A stretch of DNA of 64,000 bases from Bacteroidota bacterium (GTDB lineage: Bacteria > Bacteroidota > Bacteroidia > Bacteroidales > UBA10428): positions 1 to 64,000 of the forward strand of contig JAEZZA010000004.1 of assembly GCA_023442525.1 (NCBI GenBank), given 5' to 3'. The position numbers and the translations under genes were made by a program. Shown in pieces: positions 18,086 to 27,041 of the stretch; position 1 is the first letter of the stretch; each line of letters starts with the position of its first letter. The notes below the pieces were generated by a model. The model did no database searches. It was not told the DNA's origin and saw nothing but the letters and a program-made list of their open reading frames with translations.

Positions 18086-19522
18086 TTAATTCATTATGAA
18101 CTTTCTGAAGGCGATAACGCTCATCCGGATCAATAACCAACCATGTTTCATAAAGCTAAAAAACGACTGGCCATAGGCTTTTGATTCGCCATATTGCCTG
18201 GGTTGATAATGAACCGGTATTTCGGCAACCTTTAGATTATTTTTTATCGCACCAAAAATAAGTTCGAAATCGCCAAAAGGATCAAAATCGCCAAAGAAAT
18301 CAATTTGCTCGCGGATTTTAATGTAATTGTGCTTGGAAATGGCCTTAAAGCCGCACAAAGTATCAGTGAAGCGCTGTTTCAGCAGTGATGTAAAGAGGAT
18401 TCCAAAAAACCGGTTTCCGAGGAAATTCAGAAGAGGCATGGCGCTTTTTTCCATTTTATAGATAAACCGGCTGCCATTAACATACTCTCCCTGGTTATTT
18501 ATATAAGCATTCCAGAAGTGTATGGCTTCTTCGGGCGGTGTGGTCAGGTCGGCTTCGAGCCAGATTACAAAATCGCCCTTGGCCTCATCAAAACCCAGGC
18601 GGAATGCATCACCCTGTCCGATTCCTTTTTGTTTCAGCAAACGTATATCTTTCGAAGGATACTTTTCGATCATTTCATTTATCCTTTCAACCGTATGGTC
18701 TCTGGAATGGCCTTCCACAAATATGATTTCCGTATTCTTACCCATTTGAGGCATGCGTGTAACCAAACCTTCAATATTACCTTCCTCATCCCTGCAGGTA
18801 ATAACCACTGAGCACGATTTGGTTTCGGGCTGGGGTATCGGAAGCCAGGGTCGTGCTACAACAATATTGTTTAGTGAAAAACGACGGATCAGGGGAAGGT
18901 TACCGATGAAATTATTCAATATATATGTAAGTACCGGAATATATTTAGGGAAGAATAACAGGTACTTACGTCGGATAACCTGGTAGCCCGATATGTAAAG
19001 AAAATTTTCGATGTCGTCAACCGAAAGCCAGTTTCGGGTCATCTCCGGCATCTTCATCCCGATCTTTTCTCCCAGTTTGATCAGTGGATGCCATAAAGGA
19101 TTGTAAAAGTCGATAAAGATCCGGGTATCCGGAGTCGACCATTTCCGGGCCTTTTCGAGTAGTACCTGGATATTCAGTACGCTTCCGACAATGCCTGAGA
19201 TGATTATATAATCATAACTGCGGCTGGTTTCAAAGTCTTCCGCGTTTTTACATACAAATTCAACAGAAGGATACCTGGAACGGGCCTCACGGATCATAGA
19301 TTCGCTTATGTCCACTCCGGTGCCATAGGAAGGCGATAAATTACCAATAAGATCACCGACTGCACAACCGAGTTCAAGAACGGTTGATCCTGCAGGGATC
19401 GACATCCTGAAATATTTAAGAATACTTTTGTGATAAAACCGGTTACGGTTATAATAGACTTTCCGTTTTAGTCCAATCTGGTTGTAAAAAGTCCGGAGGT
19501 TATCAGTCTGAGAAGTTGACAT
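18086..19522 (-). CDS. Fusion of SAM methyltransferase and GT2 glycosyltransferase
   Basis: 478 residues in two parts. Residues about 1-220 are a class I methyltransferase (STVLELGCAVGDLIGNL, then FVCKNAEDFE). Residues about 235-478 are a DPM-like GT2 domain (SVVITCRDEEGNIEGLV; IIFVEGHSRDHTVE; WLEADLTTPPEE). In the GT2 metal motif the usual DAD reads EAD, and the usual VDDGSTDGT position reads VEGHSRDHT, so the catalytic acidic residues are partly replaced. It is probably the first gene of a minus-strand operon with the DegT and acyltransferase genes. Confidence 0.83.
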   Translation of the reverse strand: MSTSQTDNLRTFYNQIGLKRKVYYNRNRFYHKSILKYFRMSIPAGSTVLELGCAVGDLIGNLSPSYGTGVDISESMIREARSRYPSVEFVCKNAEDFETSRSYDYIIISGIVGSVLNIQVLLEKARKWSTPDTRIFIDFYNPLWHPLIKLGEKIGMKMPEMTRNWLSVDDIENFLYISGYQVIRRKYLLFFPKYIPVLTYILNNFIGNLPLIRRFSLNNIVVARPWLPIPQPETKSCSVVITCRDEEGNIEGLVTRMPQMGKNTEIIFVEGHSRDHTVERINEMIEKYPSKDIRLLKQKGIGQGDAFRLGFDEAKGDFVIWLEADLTTPPEEAIHFWNAYINNQGEYVNGSRFIYKMEKSAMPLLNFLGNRFFGILFTSLLKQRFTDTLCGFKAISKHNYIKIREQIDFFGDFDPFGDFELIFGAIKNNLKVAEIPVHYQPRQYGESKAYGQSFFSFMKHGWLLIRMSVIAFRKFIMN

Positions 19523-19640
19523 AAGGGTTCAAATATAATAAATTAATCCTTTGGGCTTTAATACGGCTGTCTTTTTGTATTTTCGTCGTTTTATCAAAAT
19601 CAATTATCTTAGTGAATCATATTTTCTAAAGTAAGAAAAA

Positions 19641-21668
19641 ATGGCATCCCATCACCAAAAACCTAAAAGCCGTTCTGTTCAAAAAACTCCCGGTCAGGTT
19701 AATCCTGAAAATGCAAAACCCAAACCACCCGTCAAAAACAAAAGATCTTTATGGCAATTACTTGACGATTTTTTTGAAAAACGATTGAATGTCATACTGA
19801 TCATCTCACTGATTCTTTCATCACTTCTCGGAGGCTTTTTGTTTGATGTGAAGATCAGCACCGGCGGCGATGATTCACATTATGTGGAAATGGCCCATAA
19901 TTTTTTAAAGGGCGATGCTTTTCCGTCATGGCACGGGCCTTTGTATTCGGTATTTCTGAGTCTTCCCATGCTTATTTTTGGAGTGAACATCGTGTGGTTG
20001 AAGATCATTTCGTTCCTCTTCGTTCTGGCTCATCTTGTTTTGTTCTTCTTAACATTCCGGAACAGAATTTCACCTGCTGTTCTGGCTTTTGTAATGCTCA
20101 TCCTGGCTGTTAATTCTTCAATTCTCTATTTTGCAAGCCAGACCTATAGCGAAGCCATGTATATGTTTCTTCAATCGCTTGCTATCTACATCTTTGTTAA
20201 TATCTATACGTTTACAGGTACCCGGGATGGAGTGATGACATTCAGACAGGAAGCTCTCCAATGGCTTATCCTGGGATTTTTTGTTTTCCTGGTAAGCCTT
20301 ACCCGAAATATTGGTATTGTATGCCTTATGGCAATGGTTTTCTTCCTCATTATTGAAAAGCGTTTCAGAGGAGCCGTAATGCTTACACTTTCTTACGTGG
20401 TTTTCCTGATCCCATTCCGTTTATACAAAACTCTGGTTTGGAATGAACCTCTTTCCGGAGGCCCCGATCAGATATCGGAAATGTTCAGTAAAAATCCCTA
20501 CAACCAGGCCATGGGAACCGAGGATTTTGCAGGTGTGGTAACCCGGTTTGTTATGAATGCAAAGGCCTATCTTTCCAAGCACTTTATGATAGGAATCGGA
20601 CTCCAGGATCCGGCATCGACCGACAAGAGCGGACTGATCACCATTATCCTGGTTGTACTCTTTCTGATTGCACTCTATTTTGCATTTCGCCGCAGTAAAA
20701 TCATGCTTTTTATCTCGATATACCTGGGCGCTGCAATTGCATCCACTTTCATTGCCCTGCATCAGTCGTGGGACCAGATGAGGATGATTGTTATCTTTCT
20801 GCCTATGTTGCTGTTGTTGCTGTTATGGGGAATACAACAGTTATCGCTCAATAAAAGGTACACCTACGTAGGATTTGTCCTGTTGATTTTCGTAACGGTG
20901 ATATTTCTCAAAACATTTGATCAGACCACCGATAAGATTAAAGTCAACCGGAAGGTACTTGCCCGGAATATCAAAGGGAATATGTATTATGGATTTACAC
21001 CCGACTGGCAGAATTTCCTGAGAATGAGTGAATGGGTGGGGCATAATATCCCGGAAGGCAAGTTAGTGGCCTCACGCAAACCATCCATGTCGTATATATA
21101 TTCAAAAGGCAGGGAATTCTATGGCATGTACCGCATACCAACCGAACAACCTGGTGAATTTATTAAGGACATTAAAAAACGTACCGGAGAACTTATAGCT
21201 TTTCCAAACGAAGCTGTAAAAAATAACTGGCCTGCCGGTTTGCAATGGGAAATTAAAAAAGCAAATGTGGCTTATATAGCCGAAGGTTCGGATTTATACG
21301 GTTTGTATAATTTCAGGGGACAACAGGGGAATGAGGTGATACAACAACTTTACAGTTATAATGTGCAACCATTTCAGACTGATTCACTTCTAAAACTGAT
21401 CAGTCTTTCTCCCCAGACTTGTTACGCGGTTTCTCCCGATACCTTAATAAACAACCTCCGGAAAAATAAGGTGGAATATGTGATTGTAGCCAATCTCAGG
21501 GCGAATCCCAATGTAAAGACCGGAAACATCATTAATAATATTCAGCGGTATTTGTATTTTGTGGAATTAAAGTATCCGGGAATCCTGGAGTTGGTCCATC
21601 AGGTTGGCCGCGACGACGATGAGCCTGCCTGGCTATACAGGATCAATTATGAGTTATACGGATTATAG
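19641..21668 (+). CDS. GT-C family membrane glycosyltransferase (GT39/GT83-like)
   Basis: 675 residues with about ten membrane helices and a soluble C-terminal domain from about residue 440. A basic, Pro/Lys-rich N-terminal tail precedes the first helix. The acidic pair at residues 77-78 (STGGDDSHYVEM), in the first external loop after helix 1, is the catalytic signature of PMT/ArnT-like GT-C enzymes that use polyprenyl-phosphate sugars. The nearby DPM-like enzymes could supply that donor, which is inference. The acceptor is unknown. Confidence 0.83.
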   Translation: MASHHQKPKSRSVQKTPGQVNPENAKPKPPVKNKRSLWQLLDDFFEKRLNVILIISLILSSLLGGFLFDVKISTGGDDSHYVEMAHNFLKGDAFPSWHGPLYSVFLSLPMLIFGVNIVWLKIISFLFVLAHLVLFFLTFRNRISPAVLAFVMLILAVNSSILYFASQTYSEAMYMFLQSLAIYIFVNIYTFTGTRDGVMTFRQEALQWLILGFFVFLVSLTRNIGIVCLMAMVFFLIIEKRFRGAVMLTLSYVVFLIPFRLYKTLVWNEPLSGGPDQISEMFSKNPYNQAMGTEDFAGVVTRFVMNAKAYLSKHFMIGIGLQDPASTDKSGLITIILVVLFLIALYFAFRRSKIMLFISIYLGAAIASTFIALHQSWDQMRMIVIFLPMLLLLLLWGIQQLSLNKRYTYVGFVLLIFVTVIFLKTFDQTTDKIKVNRKVLARNIKGNMYYGFTPDWQNFLRMSEWVGHNIPEGKLVASRKPSMSYIYSKGREFYGMYRIPTEQPGEFIKDIKKRTGELIAFPNEAVKNNWPAGLQWEIKKANVAYIAEGSDLYGLYNFRGQQGNEVIQQLYSYNVQPFQTDSLLKLISLSPQTCYAVSPDTLINNLRKNKVEYVIVANLRANPNVKTGNIINNIQRYLYFVELKYPGILELVHQVGRDDDEPAWLYRINYELYGL

Positions 21669-22475
21669 TTGGCAACATTACCTGAAATAAGATCTGCTGT
21701 TATATTGGGGGCCGGGAATATGGCGTGGCACCTGGGGCATGCATTGAATAATTCAGGTGTAAAAATAAAACAGGTATTTAGTCGTAATCCGCAACATGCC
21801 CAAAGTCTGGCCGGGAGTCTCGGCGCTTATTTTACTGATTCGCCGGGACAGATTGACAGGACTTCCGACCTGTATATTCTTGCTGTGTCGGATGATGCGA
21901 TTACAAAAGTTGCTGAGTCGGTCGGATTTCTGCAGACCGGTATTCTGGTACATAATTCAGGCTCGGTACCAATGCAGGTACTCTCAAATTATGCCTCCCA
22001 TTATGGAGTGATCTATCCTCTTCAGACACTGACAAAAGGGAAAAACATTGAATTCAAAAGTGTACCGGTTTTTGCAGAAGGATGCAATGAAGAGGTATAT
22101 GAAAAACTAAGTAATTTGTTTTCGGGAATTTCGGATCATGTATACCGGTTGAATTCACATGATCGTTTAATAGTGCATTGTGCTGCCGTTATTTCATCAA
22201 ACTTTTCAAATCATTTGTTTGTGCTGGCTCAGAGCTTGCTGAAGGATCATGGCCTTTCATTTGATCTGCTGAAACCATTAATGATTGAAACGGTTTCCAA
22301 AGCCTTTGAGATTGGTCCGTTAAACGCCCAGACCGGACCCGCTAAAAGACGCGATAAAAAAGTGATGGACGAACATTTGAAATTGCTTGAATCACTCCCG
22401 GGAATAAAAAAAATCTACGAAATGTTATCGAATGATATCATGGGACACTGGAACGAACGTAATTTAGAAATATAA
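21669..22475 (+). CDS. Rossmann-like plus DUF2520 domain protein
   Basis: 268 residues. The N-terminal NAD(P)-binding domain reads AVILGAGNMAWHLGHAL, and the C-terminal all-helical DUF2520 domain spans about residues 130-255. It resembles 6-phosphogluconate or pyrroline-5-carboxylate reductases, but its substrate is unknown. The start is read as TTG at 21669, immediately after the previous stop: the next ATG (in NMAWH) would delete the first strand and glycine loop of the Rossmann fold. It overlaps the KdsC-like gene by one base. Confidence 0.85.
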   Translation: MATLPEIRSAVILGAGNMAWHLGHALNNSGVKIKQVFSRNPQHAQSLAGSLGAYFTDSPGQIDRTSDLYILAVSDDAITKVAESVGFLQTGILVHNSGSVPMQVLSNYASHYGVIYPLQTLTKGKNIEFKSVPVFAEGCNEEVYEKLSNLFSGISDHVYRLNSHDRLIVHCAAVISSNFSNHLFVLAQSLLKDHGLSFDLLKPLMIETVSKAFEIGPLNAQTGPAKRRDKKVMDEHLKLLESLPGIKKIYEMLSNDIMGHWNERNLEI

Positions 22476-22996
22476 TGCCTGAGATAAAGAAGGAATTGCA
22501 GAAGGTAAAAGCATTTGTTTTTGATGTAGACGGTGTGTTTACAAATGGGGCAGTAATGTTGCACCCCGGTGGTGAGTTCATCCGGATGATGAATATAAAG
22601 GACGGGTTTGCCATTCAACATGCTGTAAAGATGGGTTATCCGACAGGCATCATTACCGGCGGGTATTCAAAGATGGTGCGGAAACGGTTCCAGGCTCTGG
22701 GCGTCAAAGATATTTACATGAAGTGCTCCAGCAAAATGGAGGCTTATGAAAATTTTCTCAGGAAGCACTCTCTGAAAAATGAAGATATTCTTTATATGGG
22801 CGACGACCTGCCCGATTATGGAATAATGAAAATTGCGGGCTTCCCTTGTTGCCCTTCTGATGCAGCCCTGGAAATAACAGAACTTTCACTTTACATCTCT
22901 CATCGTAAAGGAGGTGAAGGATGCGTGAGAGATATTATTGAGCAGGTTCTCCGGCTGCAGGGCAAGTGGATGAATGATACTTCGTTTGTATGGTAA
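22475..22996 (+). CDS. KdsC-like HAD phosphatase (KDO-8-phosphate phosphatase family)
   Basis: 173 residues, a capless HAD of the KdsC type. Motif I is FDVDGVFTNG, motif II is the Thr in GIITGGYS, motif III a Lys in KCSSKMEAYE, and motif IV MGDDLPDYGIM. Family members dephosphorylate 3-deoxy-D-manno-octulosonate 8-phosphate for LPS core synthesis. It sits in the DUF2520-KdsC-UbiA-Maf block seen in many Bacteroidota. It starts on the last base of the previous stop codon. Confidence 0.9.
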   Translation: MPEIKKELQKVKAFVFDVDGVFTNGAVMLHPGGEFIRMMNIKDGFAIQHAVKMGYPTGIITGGYSKMVRKRFQALGVKDIYMKCSSKMEAYENFLRKHSLKNEDILYMGDDLPDYGIMKIAGFPCCPSDAALEITELSLYISHRKGGEGCVRDIIEQVLRLQGKWMNDTSFVW

Positions 22997-23952
22997 CGTC
23001 GGGAAGGATATCTTCGATTCTATGGCTCGTAAGGTGGCCCAATCTGTTAATAGTTGCCGCCACTCAGATCCTTATGCGCGAATGTATTTTAATACCGCTT
23101 CTCAAGACCGCCAATATGGAGGTTCAGATTTCGCTCTGTCATTTCCTTCTTCTTGTTGCTTCTACCGTATTGATCAGTGCCGGCGGATATGCCATTAATG
23201 ATTACTTCGACCGGAAAATTGATATCATCAACAAGCCCGAAAACAGGGTAGTCGGGATTCATGTTTTTCCTCGCCATGCCATGGCGTGGCATATGGTGCT
23301 TACGGTTACCGGAATAATTCTGGGTTCTTATGTGGCTATACGAACGGGACAGGCATATCTGAGCCTTATATTTTTCATGGTGAGCGGCCTGCTTTGGTTT
23401 TACTCGACTACCTATAAGCGTGATATTTTACTTGGAAATATAATTGTAGCTTTACTTACCGGCCTGGTACCCCTTCTGGTCATAATTTTTGAATTACCGC
23501 TGATCTCCAGGGAGTACGGAGCGCCATACCGCGAAATCTCACGCCATATAGGTCTGTGGGTATCGGGATTTGCATTCTTCGCTTTTATGATAAACCTCAT
23601 CAGGGAAATTGTTAAAGATGCACAGGATTATGAAGGCGACCTGACATATGGTAAAAGTACTATTCCGGTAGCATGGGGAACCAAAGTGGCCCGGATGATT
23701 TCTGTTGGTCTTGTTCTCGTTACGATTGTCCTTATTTTTCATTCATGGAACCGTTTCATCACAAATTACATCTCTCTGATCTATCTGTCCGTGACGGTTG
23801 TTTTACCCTTATTCACGGTAATATATTATCTGGTTGGAAACGATAACAAAAGATCATACGCTCGTGCCAACCTGATACTGAAAATTATAATGATAACCGG
23901 AATGTTATATGCTGTTGTAGCAAACCTGGTTCTTAACCATTTGGTGAAATGA
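22990..23952 (+). CDS. UbiA family prenyltransferase
   Basis: 320 residues and about nine membrane helices. The two Asp-rich motifs are NDYFDRKIDIINKPENR and the DAQDYEGDLTYGKST region, which bind Mg-prenyl diphosphate. Bacteroidota homologues are usually labelled geranylgeranylglycerol-phosphate geranylgeranyltransferase; the true acceptor here is unproven. The start overlaps kdsC-like by 7 nt and the stop overlaps maf by 4 nt. Confidence 0.88.
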   Translation: MVTSGRISSILWLVRWPNLLIVAATQILMRECILIPLLKTANMEVQISLCHFLLLVASTVLISAGGYAINDYFDRKIDIINKPENRVVGIHVFPRHAMAWHMVLTVTGIILGSYVAIRTGQAYLSLIFFMVSGLLWFYSTTYKRDILLGNIIVALLTGLVPLLVIIFELPLISREYGAPYREISRHIGLWVSGFAFFAFMINLIREIVKDAQDYEGDLTYGKSTIPVAWGTKVARMISVGLVLVTIVLIFHSWNRFITNYISLIYLSVTVVLPLFTVIYYLVGNDNKRSYARANLILKIIMITGMLYAVVANLVLNHLVK

Positions 23953-24551
23953 CTACACTCGAATCTCTTGAGAAACTGAATCGATACGATATTATCCTCG
24001 CTTCGAAATCTCCGCGCAGGCAACAACTACTCGAAGGAACCGGCATCAGGTTCCGAACCCTGAACCATAGCGAGATCGACGAAATATACCCTGAACATCT
24101 CCTGAGAGAAGAAATACCAATGTACCTGGCCCGGGTCAAGGCTCAGCATTATGTGTCGTTTATTAAGGATGACACTATCCTGATTACGGCCGATACGATT
24201 GTATGGCTTGATAAGGAAGTAATAGGAAAACCTTCCGGCAGGCAGGATGCCATTGCCATGCTCACGAAATTATCAGGTAATATGCACGAGGTATTTACCG
24301 GTGTTTGTATAAAGACCACAACCAGGGAAGTGGTGTTTCATGCTTCTACCCGTGTATATTTCCGTGAACTTTCAACTGATGAGATTAATTATTACGTTTC
24401 AACCTATCAGCCTTATGATAAAGCGGGATCGTATGGTGTGCAGGAATGGATCGGGTATGTGGCCGTCGAAAGAATCGAAGGATCGTTTTACAACGTTATG
24501 GGTTTACCAATAAAACAATTATATTGCGAATTAATTAAAATTAACGGATAA
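23949..24551 (+). CDS. maf: Maf family nucleotide pyrophosphatase
   Basis: 200 residues. The N-terminal signature IILASKSPRRQQLLEGTG and the catalytic Asp region ITADTIVWLDKEVIGKP define Maf/YhdE-type house-cleaning enzymes that hydrolyse dTTP, UTP or modified nucleotides. The last third contains YDKAGSYGVQEWIGYVAVERIEGSFYNVMGLP. It closes the four-gene overlapping block. Confidence 0.93.
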   Translation: MTTLESLEKLNRYDIILASKSPRRQQLLEGTGIRFRTLNHSEIDEIYPEHLLREEIPMYLARVKAQHYVSFIKDDTILITADTIVWLDKEVIGKPSGRQDAIAMLTKLSGNMHEVFTGVCIKTTTREVVFHASTRVYFRELSTDEINYYVSTYQPYDKAGSYGVQEWIGYVAVERIEGSFYNVMGLPIKQLYCELIKING

Positions 24552-24567
24552 CTACATTTTACAGATC

Positions 24568-26712
24568 ATGCGGAGAGTTGTTGCTTTTTTATTCTTACTA
24601 AGTGTATTTTTCAGATCATTTGCAGGGGAGGGAATGTGGCTGCCCTTGTTGTTAGACAGCCTGAATTATAAGGATATGCAGGAAAAAGGTCTGAAATTGG
24701 AACCCGGCGAGATTTACAATACAGTTAAACCCGCTCTTAAAGATGCGATTGTCATATTTGGTGGTGGATGTACGGGCGAAGTTATTTCTCCCGAAGGGCT
24801 GGTGATTACCAATCATCATTGCGGATACAGTCGTATCCAGGCTCACAGCACAGTAGAAAAGAATTACCTGGCCGATGGTTATTGGGCAGCATCGCAGAAA
24901 GAAGAGCTCCCGAATCCTGGTCTGACGGTTACTTTTCTGGTGAGAATGGAAGATGTCACTTCACGGATATTGAAAGATACAGACGAAAAGCTCTCCGAGA
25001 CCGAACGTTCGCGTAAGATTGCCTTAAATATTCACGACCTGGTTGCTGAAACAAAAGGCAACAGTCATTATCATGTGGAAGTTAAGTCTGTTTATTTCGG
25101 AAAACAGTATTATATGTATGTTTATGAGATTTTCCGCGATGTCAGACTTGTAGGCACACCTCCCGAAGCTATCGGGAATTTCGGAGGCGATTCCGATAAC
25201 TGGATCTGGCCGCGACATACCGGCGATTTTTCATTGTTCAGAATATATGCCGATAAGAATAATAAACCGGCTGATTATTCACCCGATAATGTTCCATATA
25301 AGCCTGCGAAATACCTGAATATCTCCGTGGGTGGCGTTAAGGAAGGCGATTTTACTATGATTCTCGGTTACCCCGGACGTACCGATCAGTACCTGTTCTC
25401 GGATCACCTCGATTTGATCGCGAAGCAAACACTTCCTGCAAAAATTGAAATGCGGACAGCAAGGCTTGATGTAATTAAAGAAATAATGGAAAGAGGACCC
25501 GAATATAAGCTCCACTATGCCAATAAACACAGGAATATTTCCAATTCATGGAAAAAATGGATTGGGGTAACAAAAGGAGTGGAAAGGGCTGATGTGATCT
25601 CCCGTAAGAAAGATATGGAAAAGGAATTTGCCGTATGGGCTGGTCAACATAAAGGATACGAATTGGTTCTGGATGAATTCCGCGCATTGTTCAGTCAATA
25701 TTCTGAAATCTATAAAATCGACGACCTGGGCAGTGAACTCCTGAGTTCCATGGAATTGAACCCTCTGGCCGATCGAACTCAGGGAAGGATCTTTTCGATG
25801 GGCGATTCATCAGCAAATGGAAAAAAGAGAGTGAAAGAGGACCTGAAAAAATATGGCAGCAGGTTTTTTAAAACGAATGCCATTGAAATTGATGGAAGGG
25901 TGCTTCCGAAATTACTTGCCATTTACGAAACCTATTCTGATAAAGATCGGCTTCCCTCATTCTATAGCGGAATTCATACCCGGTACAACGGAAACTATGA
26001 AGCTTTTGTGGCCAATATTCTCAAAAACAGCATGTTTTCCGATTCCATCCGGTACTTCAAAACACTTTCGAAGAGTGACAAAGCAATCGGCAAGGCCATT
26101 ATGAACGATCCCCTGATGGTTATTTACAGGGATTTCTCCGGTGTAATGCTTGCAAATGATGCCGGCAGAAAGCTCGACAGCCTCGACAACCGGATGCGGA
26201 GCCTTTACAGGCAATATGTTACCGGTTTAATGAATATGTATCAGGGGAAGATATTCTATCCCGATGCTAATTTCACTATGCGGGTCACTTATGGCAACGT
26301 GCAGGGTTACCAGCCGCAGGATGCCGTTAAGTTCACTTACTATTCAACTCTCGATGGTGTAATGGAGAAAGAAGATCCGGAGATCACCGATTACAAGGTG
26401 CCGGCTAAATTAAAGGAATTGCACGCTTCAAATGATTTTGGAACTTATCTGCAAAATGGTAAGGTTCCGGTGTGCTTTATTGCTTCAAACCACACCTCGG
26501 GCGGTAATTCGGGAAGTCCTGTTCTCAATGCCAACGGCAATCTGATCGGCATAAATTTCGACCGCAACTGGGAAGGCACCGTAAGCGATTACGCTTACGA
26601 TCCCCGGGTGTGCAGAAACATTTCACTGGATATTCGTTATGTACTTTATGTTATCGATAAACTCGCAGATGCCGACTGGATACTGAATGAGCTGACACTG
26701 ACCAATAACTGA
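24568..26712 (+). CDS. S46 family dipeptidyl peptidase (DPP7/DPP11 type)
   Basis: 714 residues with an N-terminal signal peptide (about residues 1-19). A chymotrypsin-like double beta-barrel provides the catalytic His in TNHHCGYS (near residue 85), an Asp in FGGDSDNWIWPRHTGDF, and the Ser in NHTSGGNSGSPVLNANG (near residue 652). S46 enzymes sit in the periplasm and release dipeptides from oligopeptides, which suits peptide-using Bacteroidota. Whether it prefers hydrophobic (DPP7) or acidic (DPP11) P1 residues was not resolved. The next gene overlaps its stop by one base. Confidence 0.93.
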   Translation: MRRVVAFLFLLSVFFRSFAGEGMWLPLLLDSLNYKDMQEKGLKLEPGEIYNTVKPALKDAIVIFGGGCTGEVISPEGLVITNHHCGYSRIQAHSTVEKNYLADGYWAASQKEELPNPGLTVTFLVRMEDVTSRILKDTDEKLSETERSRKIALNIHDLVAETKGNSHYHVEVKSVYFGKQYYMYVYEIFRDVRLVGTPPEAIGNFGGDSDNWIWPRHTGDFSLFRIYADKNNKPADYSPDNVPYKPAKYLNISVGGVKEGDFTMILGYPGRTDQYLFSDHLDLIAKQTLPAKIEMRTARLDVIKEIMERGPEYKLHYANKHRNISNSWKKWIGVTKGVERADVISRKKDMEKEFAVWAGQHKGYELVLDEFRALFSQYSEIYKIDDLGSELLSSMELNPLADRTQGRIFSMGDSSANGKKRVKEDLKKYGSRFFKTNAIEIDGRVLPKLLAIYETYSDKDRLPSFYSGIHTRYNGNYEAFVANILKNSMFSDSIRYFKTLSKSDKAIGKAIMNDPLMVIYRDFSGVMLANDAGRKLDSLDNRMRSLYRQYVTGLMNMYQGKIFYPDANFTMRVTYGNVQGYQPQDAVKFTYYSTLDGVMEKEDPEITDYKVPAKLKELHASNDFGTYLQNGKVPVCFIASNHTSGGNSGSPVLNANGNLIGINFDRNWEGTVSDYAYDPRVCRNISLDIRYVLYVIDKLADADWILNELTLTNN

Positions 26713-27041
26713 TGATTATGAAAGTCAATATTGTACATATCCGGGTTAAAGAGGAATTTCTGGATGCTTTTATTGAAGCCAGTATTGAAAATCACAGAAA
26801 TACCATTAAAGAACCGGGCAACCTTAGGTTTGATATTCTGCAGGACGCCCAGGATCCCTTAAAATGGATATTCTATGAAGCATTCAGAGATGATGATGCA
26901 GTGGTTGCACATAAAGCCACTCCGCATTATGCCAAATGGCGCGACACGGTGGCCGACTGGATGGCTGAGCCGCGAAAAGGGGTTTCACACGTTGCAGTTG
27001 CTCCTTCCGATGAAAGACAATGGCTGACTCCTTCAATCTGA
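26712..27041 (+). CDS. ABM-domain protein (antibiotic biosynthesis monooxygenase/LsrG-like)
   Basis: 109 residues of the dimeric alpha/beta-barrel ABM fold: VNIVHIRVKEEFLDAFIEASIENHRNT, PGNLRFDILQDAQDP, FYEAFRDDDAVVAHKATPHYAKW. This resembles LsrG, which isomerises phospho-AI-2, and small cofactor-free monooxygenases. No lsr genes are nearby. It may start at 26712 or at a second ATG at 26718. It overlaps the alcohol dehydrogenase by 22 nt, suggesting that they act together on a small carbonyl compound (inference). Confidence 0.85.
   Translation: MIMKVNIVHIRVKEEFLDAFIEASIENHRNTIKEPGNLRFDILQDAQDPLKWIFYEAFRDDDAVVAHKATPHYAKWRDTVADWMAEPRKGVSHVAVAPSDERQWLTPSI

Noticed and set aside
18075..18140. 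Longer start for the DegT aminotransferase
   Set aside because: It would overlap the end of the upstream methyltransferase-GT2 gene; the ATG at 18074 gives a family-typical N terminus.
26712..27041. AI-2 (lsr) processing system
   Set aside because: The ABM protein resembles LsrG, but no lsrK, lsrF or lsr transporter genes are present; the family is too broad for that call.
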